From an uncultured Sutterella sp. (lineage in GTDB: Bacteria; Pseudomonadota; Gammaproteobacteria; Burkholderiales; Burkholderiaceae_F): a stretch of DNA of 9,752 nt. Where the stretch lies: assembly GCA_900544335.1 (NCBI GenBank), contig UQUS01000039.1, positions 1 through 9,752 of the forward strand. Reading direction: 5' to 3'. Shown piece by piece: positions 1-6,300 of this stretch; position 1 is the first letter of the stretch, and every line of letters begins with the position of its first letter. A program made the translations under genes and the position numbers. Under the pieces are notes generated by a model. That model saw nothing but the letters and a program-made list of their open reading frames with translations, was not told where the DNA came from and searched no databases.

Positions 1-132
1 GGACGAAGCTCGTTAGCCTGTGGGGTGCCTGAGAAGAATGCTCAGGCTCAAGTGAATCCGGGTCGGTCCAAAAGACCAACGCCGAATCAGCAGCAGGAAT
101 CCACCGAAGTGATCAGCGGCGCAAGCTGCTGA
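1..132 (+). CDS. tnpB: TnpB C-terminus (IS200/IS605 family), 5'-truncated by the window edge
   Basis: Frame 1 is open from the window edge to a TGA at 130-132, giving 43 residues. They contain a Leu-Ala-Cys-Gly stretch (codons 5-8) followed by a polar Gln/Ser/Pro-rich tail with Asn-Gln-Gln-Gln-Glu-Ser. This is the pattern that follows the zinc-finger region in many TnpB proteins (RNA-guided nucleases of IS200/IS605 elements). The RuvC catalytic residues and zinc finger would lie upstream, outside the window, so activity cannot be judged. The stop codon falls inside a hairpin of the overlapping omega-RNA-like scaffold, as is normal for these elements, which supports the call. The identification rests on the tail pattern and the downstream structure, not on a domain match. 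Confidence 0.66.
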   Translation, partial: GRSSLACGVPEKNAQAQVNPGRSKRPTPNQQQESTEVISGASC

Positions 133-175
133 TACAGTAGAGAATCTCCGTCGTTCACGGCGGAGAGAACGTCAA
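20..175 (+). ncRNA. omega-RNA (reRNA) scaffold at the right end of the IS200/IS605 element
   Basis: Three well-formed hairpins lie in a row on the plus strand. (1) 27-33 pairs with 41-47 (GCCTGAG/CTCAGGC). (2) 112-120 pairs with 125-133, nine pairs including one G-U, closed by a GCAA tetraloop. (3) 146-153 pairs with 158-165 (CTCCGTCG/CGGCGGAG, one U-G), with loop TTCA, followed by GAACGTCAA. A final GC-rich hairpin followed by a short single strand ending in TCAA at the transposon edge is the known layout of TnpB omega-RNA, whose guide is the flanking DNA just past the edge. The 5' boundary is a guess; the 3' boundary at about 175 is inferred from the TCAA end. Confidence 0.6.
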
Positions 176-276
176 GTCACACCTTTACACGGGAAAACTT
201 GATTTAATTTGCCGTCTTTCGAGTCGAGAGTCCGAACACCCCGATTGATGCAAAAAATCAGCCCCGGGAACTTAAA

Positions 277-308
277 TAGCGGCCGAATCGCGCAACCGAA
301 TCGACCGC
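277..308 (-). terminator. Probable guaA terminator hairpin
   Basis: On the minus strand, 11 bases after the guaA stop, the arm 308-298 pairs with 289-279: ten pairs of eleven, including a U-G, with loop 297-290. It is followed by TATTT, a weak U-tract. On the plus strand the same hairpin has two mismatches but is followed by CTCTTTTTG (309-317), so it may also act in the other direction. The rest of 176-318 shows no gene. Confidence 0.45.
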
Positions 309-318
309 CTCTTTTTGC

Positions 319-1878
319 CTACTCAAACTCAATCGTGGCAGGCGGTTTTGTCGTGTAGTCAAAGAGCACGCGATTGACGTGTTTGACTTCGTTGACAATG
401 CGATTGGCGGCGCTCGTAATGGTTTTAGCCGGCAGAATCGTCACTTCCGATGTCATAAAGTCCGATGTGGTCACGGCGCGCAACGCGACGGCCGAATCGT
501 ACGTACGTTCATCGCCCATGACGCCGACACTGCGCATGTTTGTGAGAGCCGCGAAATACTGACTCGGGCGCTCGGCAAGCGGGAGCTTATCGATTTCTTC
601 GCGCCAGATGGCATCGGCTTCCTGCACGAGCGTAATTTTTTCCGGCGTGATATCGCCGATGATGCGCACGGCAAGACCCGGACCCGGGAAGGGCTGGCAG
701 TAGACTTGACTTTCGGGAAGTCCGAGTTCTAAACCCGCCTTTCTCACCTCATCTTTAAAGAGGTCGCGCAGGGGCTCAACGATTTCCTTAAAGCGAATGT
801 TCTTCGGAAGTCCCCCGACATTGTGGTGGCTCTTAATCGTGGCTGATTCACCGCCAAGTCCGCTTTCGACCACATCGGGGTAAATCGTCCCTTGTGCGAG
901 GAAATCCACCTCACCGATTTTTTCAGCCTCATCCTCAAAGACGCGAATAAACTCTTCGCCGATAATTTTGCGTTTCATTTCGGGAGCCGTAACACCTTTA
1001 AGTTTTGTCAGGAACCGGTCCCTCGCGTCTACGCAAATAAAGCGGATATCAAAGGCGCCGCCCTCGCCGAAAATCGAACAAACACGTTCGCGTTCATTTT
1101 TACGCAACAGGCCGTGATCGACGAAAACGCAGGTAAGCTGCTTGCCGACAGCACGGGCTAAAAGCGCTGCGCACACGCTCGAATCGACGCCGCCCGAGAG
1201 GGCACAAAGAACCTTCTTATCGCCGATGCGTTCACGCAGAGCCTTGACGGTTTCCTCAACAAACGAATCCATCTTCCAGGTGCCGGCGCAACCGCAGACC
1301 TTGTAGACGAAATTCGAAAGCATCTTCACGCCGTTTTCGGTGTGAAGCACTTCGGGATGAAACTGCACGTTGTAAAGCTTGCGCACTGCATCCTCGCTTG
1401 CGGCAACCGGGCAATTGGGAGTTGAGGCCGTAATACGAAAACCCGGAGCCGGAGTAAAAATCGAGTCGTTGTGACTCATCCAGCAGACGTTTTTTTCCGG
1501 AAGGGCGGAAAAAAGAGGGCTTGTGCTATCGAGATTCACAAGGGTCTTACCATATTCGCGTTCGGGCGCCTGAGCGACTGTCCCGCCGAGTTGAAAACTC
1601 ATGAGCTGTGCCCCGTAGCAGATGCCGAGAATCGGGATACCCCAGGAATAGATTTCCGGATCAATGACGGCGGCGTCTTTTAAGTAAACGCTTGCCGGTC
1701 CTCCGGTAAAGATGATGCCTTTTAAATTCTTGCGCCGCAGTGCCGCCAAAGGACGTTTGTACGAGGCAATCTCGCAGTACACACCGCATTCGCGCACGCG
1801 GCGTGCAATGAGTTGGTTGTATTGGCCGCCGAAATCAACGACCAAAATGGTTTCTTGGTTGTCCGTATGTGTGCTCAA
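319..1878 (-). CDS. guaA: GMP synthase (glutamine-hydrolysing)
   Basis: Converts XMP, ATP and glutamine to GMP in the last step of guanine nucleotide synthesis; cytoplasmic. The 519 residues match the usual family length. Residues about 10-197 form the class I glutamine amidotransferase domain, with Cys87 in GICYGAQ and His174/Glu176 in QFHPE. Residues about 200-395 form the ATP pyrophosphatase domain, with the PP-loop SGGVDSS at 228-234, the GLLRKNER lid segment (256-263), QGTIYPDVVES (329-339) and KSHHNVGGLP (349-358). The C-terminal dimerisation domain begins near PFPGPGLAVRIIGDI (396-410) and ends in the family-typical TTKPPATIEFE. The start is a TTG, chosen because GGAG lies seven bases upstream and the next in-frame ATG is codon 93, inside the amidotransferase domain. 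The gene stands alone rather than following guaB, and has its own apparent promoter. All key residues are intact. Confidence 0.98.
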   Translation of the reverse strand: MSTHTDNQETILVVDFGGQYNQLIARRVRECGVYCEIASYKRPLAALRRKNLKGIIFTGGPASVYLKDAAVIDPEIYSWGIPILGICYGAQLMSFQLGGTVAQAPEREYGKTLVNLDSTSPLFSALPEKNVCWMSHNDSIFTPAPGFRITASTPNCPVAASEDAVRKLYNVQFHPEVLHTENGVKMLSNFVYKVCGCAGTWKMDSFVEETVKALRERIGDKKVLCALSGGVDSSVCAALLARAVGKQLTCVFVDHGLLRKNERERVCSIFGEGGAFDIRFICVDARDRFLTKLKGVTAPEMKRKIIGEEFIRVFEDEAEKIGEVDFLAQGTIYPDVVESGLGGESATIKSHHNVGGLPKNIRFKEIVEPLRDLFKDEVRKAGLELGLPESQVYCQPFPGPGLAVRIIGDITPEKITLVQEADAIWREEIDKLPLAERPSQYFAALTNMRSVGVMGDERTYDSAVALRAVTTSDFMTSEVTILPAKTITSAANRIVNEVKHVNRVLFDYTTKPPATIEFE

Positions 1879-1885
1879 AGCAAAG

Positions 1886-1889
1886 CTCC
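1886..1889 (-). promoter_or_regulatory. guaA ribosome binding site deciding a TTG start
   Basis: Read on the minus strand, GGAG is followed by seven bases (CTTTGCT) and then TTG. This spacing fixes the unusual TTG initiation codon of guaA. Confidence 0.65.
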
Positions 1890-1938
1890 GGAAAGTATCG
1901 TCATCGGGGAAAGCGGCTCCGGCCGCAATATGGAGCGC

Positions 1939-1944
1939 ATTATA
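1939..1944 (-). promoter_or_regulatory. guaA promoter, -10 element
   Basis: A perfect TATAAT on the minus strand lies 60 bases before the guaA start, which implies a leader of about 55 bases. No good -35 is present at 16-18 bases upstream, where the sequence is T-rich, so the promoter is inferred from the -10 alone. I see no purine riboswitch motif in the leader. Confidence 0.5.
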
Positions 1945-2043
1945 AGGAGAGAAGGGCGTGACTAAAAAAGAAGGGCTTGCTTGTCAGAGCACCGCGATAC
2001 TGTCACCGGTTTTGGCAACCATTCTGTCTCCGAGCGGCACAAC

Positions 2044-2367
2044 AAAACGTCACCGCCGAGAATAGGTGTATTCTCACCGATCGATAACGGTAAAACGTCA
2101 CCCTCCGGCAAAGCCGAACTATCTCATAGTTTCCCCCGAGTGCAATTGAATCGGGTATCAGGCTCCCCGGTTTGCTCCTTACGGCTTCGTGAGGCTATAT
2201 CCTAGGGGCGATCGGATGCCTCAGGGCTTCGGATTGAGCGATAGGTCCGCTCAGACAAAGGTCGCACTCTGTCTGGAGCCTGCATCTAGGTTCTCAAAAG
2301 GGAGAAAAACTGTGTGTGGTGAAAGCACTTAAAACCTAGGATTTTCCGGCAATGATGAGCCGGAAAA
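2044..2367. repeat. Array of inverted repeats with an 11-bp direct repeat
   Basis: The direct repeat AAAACGTCACC occurs at 2044-2054 and 2092-2102. Hairpins, in order: 2058-2064/2069-2075 (GAGAATA/TATTCTC); 2106-2109/2113-2116 (CGGC/GCCG); 2117-2122/2126-2131 (AACTAT/ATAGTT); 2135-2139/2151-2155 (CCCGA/TCGGG); 2177-2183/2188-2194 (CCTTACG/CGTGAGG, one G-U as plus-strand RNA); 2235-2240/2248-2253 (TGAGCG/CGCTCA); 2252-2257/2270-2275 (CAGACA/TGTCTG); 2286-2292/2333-2339 (CTAGGTT/AACCTAG); 2342-2350/2359-2367 (TTTTCCGGC/GCCGGAAAA). The single G-U pair, which becomes A-C on the other strand, weakly favours a plus-strand transcript. Identity unknown. Confidence 0.55.
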
Positions 2368-2477
2368 AACCTTCGTTTGCGAGTTTTTTAAAATGCGGGT
2401 TTCCGTCGCTTGAGGCATTTTTGCGTTGCTCTAACAAAAAGACGATTTTGCTCCGGCCCCGAAGTCAGAACGCATCC

Positions 2478-2495
2478 TTCTTGAGAACTCAAGAA
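2478..2495. repeat. Perfect 18-base palindrome
   Basis: TTCTTGAG, two bases (AA), then CTCAAGAA: eight paired bases per arm, with no T-run on either side. This is the size and symmetry of a dimeric regulator operator, but no promoter or gene start is close by, so its role is unknown. Confidence 0.5.
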
Positions 2496-2571
2496 ACAGA
2501 TCATCGGAAATCAGTGCCGGAACAGTCCTCACTTGGTTCACCTGACAAACCATTGTTTTCACGCTTCAGTA

Positions 2572-2607
2572 TAAAAAGCCGCCCGGCACACATCGCGTGT
2601 ACCGGGC
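2572..2607 (-). terminator. Asparaginase gene terminator
   Basis: Minus-strand hairpin with arms 2607-2597 and 2591-2581: eleven pairs including one U-G, loop 2596-2592. It is followed by GGC and five U residues (2577-2573). The hairpin begins 25 bases after the asparaginase stop codon. This is the clearest intrinsic terminator in the window. Confidence 0.9.
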
Positions 2608-2631
2608 GTCCGCTACAGGGTTAGTACTTTT

Positions 2632-3690
2632 CTAGTATTCGTTAAAGATTCGCTGAATTTCCTTTAAGTCATTGGTCTTCGTGAGAGCCAATTGCAGGAG
2701 CAAGCGGGCTTTTTGGGCATTGAGCGTATCGCCGTCGAGGAACATTTCATCGGTCCACTGCTTTAGGGACGGCACAACCGGCCCGTTACCCACACGCGAC
2801 GAGCGCACGATCACAAGGCCCTTCTTTTGCGCGGCAATCAGAGACTTTTCCGTCTCTTTATGAATCGATCCGTTACCCGTGCCGTCGTGGATGATACCCT
2901 TGGCGCCGGCCTTAACGGCCGCATCGACCATCACGCCGTCGGCATTGGCATGCGAGTAAACGATATCGACACGCGGCAGGTCCATAAGACCCTTGACGTC
3001 AAATTCGCTCATCGCTGTATGGCGACGCGTGGAGGCTTTGTAAAACATAACCTTGCCGCCGGCGATGTAGCCTAAGGCACCGAGTTCGGGAGCCTTGAAG
3101 GTAGCCATATTGGTCGTGTTGGTCTTAGTGGCATCGCGCGCACCGTTAATCGTATCGTTCATCGCAATGAGAACGCCTTTACCGACAGCGTCTTTACTGA
3201 CGGCTACGCGAACGGCATTCAGGAGATTCATCGGACCGTCGGCACTCATTGCCGTAGCAGGGCGCATCGCCCCGACAAGAACCACGGGTTTCTTACTCTT
3301 GACGGTCAAATTCAAAAAGTACGCCGTTTCTTCGAGGGTATCGGTACCGTGCGTAATGACAATACCCTGAACGTCTTTTCGGGCCAGGAGCTCATTGACA
3401 CGTTTGGCAAGAATGAGAAGCGTCTTCGTATCCATGTTATTGGACGAAATCTTGACGATTTGCTCGCCGTCGACATTGGCGATTTCTTTCATCTGCGGTA
3501 CGGCATCCATCAAGGTCTGAATGCCGATCTTTCCGGCCTCATATCCTGTGGTTTGCGTTGCCGATGATGCGCTGCCGGCAATCGTTCCGCCCGTTGCCAA
3601 AATCCGCACGCCCGGTAGGTTAGCGGCTAAGGCAACTCCGGTACTTACGACGAAAGCAGCTGCAATCAATGTTTTTTTCAGATGACGCAT
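2632..3690 (-). CDS. ansB: Periplasmic L-asparaginase, type II
   Basis: Hydrolyses L-asparagine (and usually glutamine, more slowly) to the acid and ammonia in the periplasm. The 352 residues fit an exported type II enzyme. Residues 1-22 are a Sec signal peptide: Arg-His-Leu-Lys-Lys, a hydrophobic core, then Val-Ala-Leu-Ala, with predicted cleavage after Ala22. The first catalytic motif ATGGTIAGS lies at 32-40 with nucleophile Thr36, the second triad motif HGTDTLEET at 114-122 with Thr116-Asp117, and the conserved lysine is probably Lys189 in DATKTNTT. Further family segments are AMRPATAMSADGP (141-153) and a C-terminal IQRIFNEY nearly like that of E. coli AnsB. The start ATG has GGAG seven bases upstream. 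The gene is transcribed alone, divergently from the glutamine synthetase gene, which would use the ammonia released. Confidence 0.96.
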   Translation of the reverse strand: MRHLKKTLIAAAFVVSTGVALAANLPGVRILATGGTIAGSASSATQTTGYEAGKIGIQTLMDAVPQMKEIANVDGEQIVKISSNNMDTKTLLILAKRVNELLARKDVQGIVITHGTDTLEETAYFLNLTVKSKKPVVLVGAMRPATAMSADGPMNLLNAVRVAVSKDAVGKGVLIAMNDTINGARDATKTNTTNMATFKAPELGALGYIAGGKVMFYKASTRRHTAMSEFDVKGLMDLPRVDIVYSHANADGVMVDAAVKAGAKGIIHDGTGNGSIHKETEKSLIAAQKKGLVIVRSSRVGNGPVVPSLKQWTDEMFLDGDTLNAQKARLLLQLALTKTNDLKEIQRIFNEY

Positions 3691-3743
3691 AAATGTTCTC
3701 CAGATTGGGGTTTAACACCGGCAAAAGACGCCGTACTCCATTG

Positions 3744-3749
3744 ATTATA
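3744..3749 (-). promoter_or_regulatory. ansB promoter, -10 element
   Basis: A perfect TATAAT on the minus strand lies 54 bases before the ansB start, giving a leader of about 47 bases. The -35 region at 17-base spacing is T-rich and does not match TTGACA, so the promoter may need an activator. No recognisable CRP or FNR site was identified by eye. Confidence 0.5.
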
Positions 3750-3945
3750 CGATACGAATCCTTACAAAAAGGAAGTAGAATTTTGTTATCTATCAAAGAA
3801 AATGCCGAGATTTTCCAGTATTATTATTTGGTTGTGCCGAGTCCTTTTCTCCTTGCGGATTTCCCCCGTAAAAAGTCCCTCCCTCTATCCTAAAAACAAG
3901 ATAGGTACGGCGTTTTGCGTATGTACAAACGCCCGAATACGCGCC

Positions 3946-3951
3946 TACAAT
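3946..3951 (+). promoter_or_regulatory. Candidate promoter -10 for the glutamine synthetase gene
   Basis: TACAAT on the plus strand would start transcription near 3958-3960, immediately before the large hairpin at 3966-4020. No good -35 element is seen at the right spacing. A sigma-54 site was considered, since TGGCA occurs at 3951-3955, but the downstream half is one base out of register. Low confidence. Confidence 0.3.
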
Positions 3952-3965
3952 GGCATCCGTATTTG

Positions 3966-4023
3966 AAGCGGTCACGCGAAAGGAATCTTTTTTTTTTCGA
4001 TTCTTTTCGTGTGACCGCTTTTT
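3966..4023 (+). terminator. 22-bp hairpin with T-run in the glutamine synthetase leader
   Basis: Arm 3966-3987 pairs with 3999-4020 without mismatch: 22 pairs, two of them G-U on the plus strand. The loop is ten T and one C (3988-3998). The hairpin ends in a T-run (4019-4023), the form of an intrinsic terminator read on the plus strand. No plus-strand gene lies upstream within the window for it to terminate, and the synthetase gene starts 68 bases later, so it is either a leader attenuator or a block against stray transcription. The G-U pairs and T-run fit only the plus strand. Confidence 0.7.
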
Positions 4024-4078
4024 GTTTCTGGATTTCGAACACTTTACACCTTTGTTTTTAAAGAATTTTAAAAAAGAG

Positions 4079-4083
4079 AGGAG
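4079..4083 (+). promoter_or_regulatory. Ribosome binding site of the glutamine synthetase gene
   Basis: AGGAG in a purine-rich run ends eight bases before the ATG at 4092. This is the strongest ribosome binding site in the window. Confidence 0.8.
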
Positions 4084-4091
4084 AAACCATC

Positions 4092-6179
4092 ATGAAGGAC
4101 GTACCGGAACTATTCGGCTCGCTTGTATTTAACGAAACAGTCATGAAAGACCGTTTGCCGCAGGCCACCTACAAGGCCTTCCGCGAAGCCGTTGCCAACG
4201 GAACCGCCTTGGATCTTCCGATGGCCAACATCATTGCCGATGCCATGAAAGACTGGGCTTTGGAAAAGGGCTGCACCCATTTTACGCATTGGTTCCAGCC
4301 GATGACGGGCATTACCGCCGAAAAGCACGAAAGCTTTATTACACCGACGGCGGGCGGCCACGTTATTATGGAATTTTCCGGGAAAGAGCTTATCCAGGGC
4401 GAGCCCGATGCCTCAAGTTTCCCCTCGGGCGGCCTCAGGGCAACCTTCGAAGCACGCGGCTATACGGCCTGGGATCCGACAAGCTATGCGTTTATTAAAG
4501 ACGATACCTTGTGCATTCCAACAGCCTTTTGCTCGTACACGGGAGAGTCCCTTGATAAAAAGACGCCGCTTTTACGTTCGATGAACGTGATTTCCAAGGC
4601 AAGCGTGCGCGCTTTAAAGCTTTTCGGTATTAAAACAAGCCGAGTCCAGAGCACGGTCGGCCCCGAGCAAGAGTATTTTCTTGTCGACAAGGCTCTTTTT
4701 GATGCCCGCAAAGATTTGGTGTACACCGGAAGGACCCTTTTCGGCGCCCCGTCACCGCGCGGACAGGAGATGGAAGATCATTACTTCGGAATGATTAAGC
4801 CCCGCGTGCGTGCCTTCATGAAGGACCTGGATACGGAACTTTGGAAGCTCGGTGTTCACGCCAAGACCGAACACAACGAAGTGGCTCCGGCCCAGCATGA
4901 GCTCGCTCCGATCTTTTCGATGACCAACATCGCCGCGGACCACAACCAGCTGACGATGGAATTTATGAAAAAGGTCGCCCTCAAGCACGGGATGGTGTGC
5001 CTACTTCATGAAAAGCCCTTTTCCGGCGTCAACGGGTCAGGTAAGCACAACAACTGGTCACTCAGTACCGCCGAAGGGAAAAACATCCTCTCTCCCTCGG
5101 ATAACCCCTATAAGAACACGCTCTTTTTGCTCTTTTTAGCCGCCGTGATTAAAGCCGTTGACGAGCATCAGGATTTGCTCCGGATTTCCGTTGCAAGTGC
5201 CGGAAACGATCACCGCTTGGGCGCAAACGAAGCGCCGCCTGCGATTGTGTCGATTTTCTTAGGAACACAGTTAACCGAAGTTCTCGAAGCCATTGCCGAC
5301 GGGCGCGTTTGGGAGCCCACCCCGGCCAAGGCCTTAAAACTTTCGGACGACACGGTTCCGACTTTGATGCAAGACAACACCGATCGCAATCGCACCTCGC
5401 CTTTTGCCTTTACGGGCAATAAGTTCGAATTCCGTATGCTCGGCTCGAGCGCTTCGGTTTCCGGCCCCAACATCATGCTCAATACCATTGTCGCCGATGC
5501 TTTAAATGTCTTAGTCGACAAGATTGAAGGCGCCGATGATGTCAATGAGGCTGTCTACGCTGTCGTGCGTGATGTGTATAACGCCCACAAACGCATCATC
5601 TTTAACGGAAACGGCTACTCGGACGAGTGGGTTGCCGAAGCCGCACGTCGCGGGCTCCTGAACTTAAAGTCCACGCCCGAATGCCTGCCGCTATTGGCCG
5701 ACTCGAAAAACGTCGAGCTTTTAGCAAAGTACGGCATCTTTACGCCCGAAGAAACCACGTCGCGCGTCCATATTTTGCTCGAAAACTATTCCAAAACCAT
5801 TGCCATTGAGGCCGATGCCGCCCTCGATATGCTCTACAAGGATATTCTCCCGGGCATTGAGGCCTATGTCTCCGATTTGACGAAGGCAACTCTTCGCAAG
5901 AAGCAAGCGGGAATTACTTCGAGCTTTGAGGCCGACCTTGCCGGAAAGATTTCCGACATCGCCTCTGAAATTTACGAACGCGCCGAGAAACTCACGTTTG
6001 TGAAAAAAGAAGTTGCCGCGATAGACTCGGAAAACGAAAAGGCAACGGCCTATCACGAACAAGTCCTTGCGGCCATGCAGGCGCTTCGCGAGAAGGTCGA
6101 TGAGGTCGAACCTCTCATTGCACAAAAGTACCTGACGTATCCGACATACGGACAGCTCCTTTTCGGGGTCAACGACTAA
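4092..6179 (+). CDS. glnA: Glutamine synthetase type III (GSIII)
   Basis: Makes glutamine from glutamate, ammonia and ATP; cytoplasmic, normally a dodecamer. The 695 residues are typical of the long GSIII class, about 1.5 times GSI. Diagnostic segments: an N-terminal GSIII region with THWFQPMTG (65-73) and ATFEARGYTAWDPTSY (117-132); GPEQEYFLVD with metal-binding Glu192/Glu194 (190-199); KTEHNEVAPAQHE (258-270); NGSGKHNNWS (314-323); and NKFEFRMLGSSAS (443-455) with Glu446 and Arg448 of the nucleotide/glutamate site. The C-terminal region after about residue 570 is charged, helical and probably coiled, as in other GSIII proteins. The short GSI adenylylation loop and its Tyr are not part of this class, so GlnE control is not expected. 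The symbol glnN is also used for GSIII. A hairpin precedes the gene and a partial terminator follows it. Confidence 0.96.
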   Translation: MKDVPELFGSLVFNETVMKDRLPQATYKAFREAVANGTALDLPMANIIADAMKDWALEKGCTHFTHWFQPMTGITAEKHESFITPTAGGHVIMEFSGKELIQGEPDASSFPSGGLRATFEARGYTAWDPTSYAFIKDDTLCIPTAFCSYTGESLDKKTPLLRSMNVISKASVRALKLFGIKTSRVQSTVGPEQEYFLVDKALFDARKDLVYTGRTLFGAPSPRGQEMEDHYFGMIKPRVRAFMKDLDTELWKLGVHAKTEHNEVAPAQHELAPIFSMTNIAADHNQLTMEFMKKVALKHGMVCLLHEKPFSGVNGSGKHNNWSLSTAEGKNILSPSDNPYKNTLFLLFLAAVIKAVDEHQDLLRISVASAGNDHRLGANEAPPAIVSIFLGTQLTEVLEAIADGRVWEPTPAKALKLSDDTVPTLMQDNTDRNRTSPFAFTGNKFEFRMLGSSASVSGPNIMLNTIVADALNVLVDKIEGADDVNEAVYAVVRDVYNAHKRIIFNGNGYSDEWVAEAARRGLLNLKSTPECLPLLADSKNVELLAKYGIFTPEETTSRVHILLENYSKTIAIEADAALDMLYKDILPGIEAYVSDLTKATLRKKQAGITSSFEADLAGKISDIASEIYERAEKLTFVKKEVAAIDSENEKATAYHEQVLAAMQALREKVDEVEPLIAQKYLTYPTYGQLLFGVND

Positions 6180-6199
6180 GAGTTAAAAGAGGAACGAAT

Positions 6200-6228
6200 C
6201 GGGGGTGCGATGCGTCGCATCCCCGTTT
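6200..6228 (+). terminator. Terminator between glnA and pyrG
   Basis: Arm 6200-6210 pairs with 6215-6225: eleven pairs, one G-U, loop TGCG. Only three T follow (6226-6228), then CGTG. It starts 21 bases after the glnA stop. The stem is strong but the U-tract is poor, so read-through into pyrG is possible. Confidence 0.6.
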
Positions 6229-6300
6229 CGTGTAATCAATGCAAATCAAGGGCGGGATTCGGGGCATACAGACACAAAGCCGAACGAAACCCGATGCAAC

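Larger units (their letters stand above)
1..175 (+). mobile_element. IS200/IS605-family element, right end only
   Basis: This is the window's share of the element: the TnpB tail plus the terminal hairpin and TCAA-type end. These elements have no terminal inverted repeats and make no target duplication, so the right edge (about 175) is set only by the hairpin and end motif; an alternative edge is the TCAC at 177-180. No TnpA (Y1 transposase) is visible, and whether one lies upstream is unknown. The element sits about 145 bases beyond the 3' end of guaA. Confidence 0.6.
1945..2571. other. Long gene-free interval upstream of guaA
   Basis: No convincing gene lies on either strand between the guaA promoter and the asparaginase terminator. 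The open frames here are short, lack ribosome binding sites and run through the hairpins. Instead the interval holds a dense set of inverted repeats (2044-2367) and an isolated perfect palindrome (2478-2495), listed separately. I looked for RNase P RNA, tmRNA, SRP RNA, 6S RNA and common riboswitch signatures and recognised none. A structured RNA or a decayed mobile element are both possible. Confidence 0.6.

Noticed and set aside
1981..2205. Plus-strand frame of 74 residues within the hairpin array.
   Set aside because: It spans several perfect inverted repeats and has no ribosome binding site or family resemblance.
2100..2345. Considered RNase P RNA, tmRNA, SRP RNA, 6S RNA and guanine, cobalamin, FMN or TPP riboswitches.
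   Set aside because: None of their conserved core sequences could be found on either strand.
2431..2553. Minus-strand frame of 40 residues starting ATG at 2553, followed after its stop by a second open stretch that looks protein-like.
   Set aside because: No ribosome binding site, no recognised family, and it would need an in-frame stop to be read as one gene. Chance or an eroded fragment cannot be told apart.
2352..2624. Plus-strand frame of 90 residues, Ser/Lys/Arg-rich.
   Set aside because: It begins inside a hairpin, lacks a ribosome binding site and runs through the ansB terminator; its composition looks non-coding.
3951..3966. Possible sigma-54 promoter (TGGCA...) upstream of glutamine synthetase.
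   Set aside because: The -12 element is one base out of register, and sigma-54 needs strict spacing.
6205..6300. Extended GTG start for pyrG adding 32 residues.
   Set aside because: The GTG lies in the glnA terminator stem and the added residues do not belong to CTP synthase, whose conserved start is at 6301.
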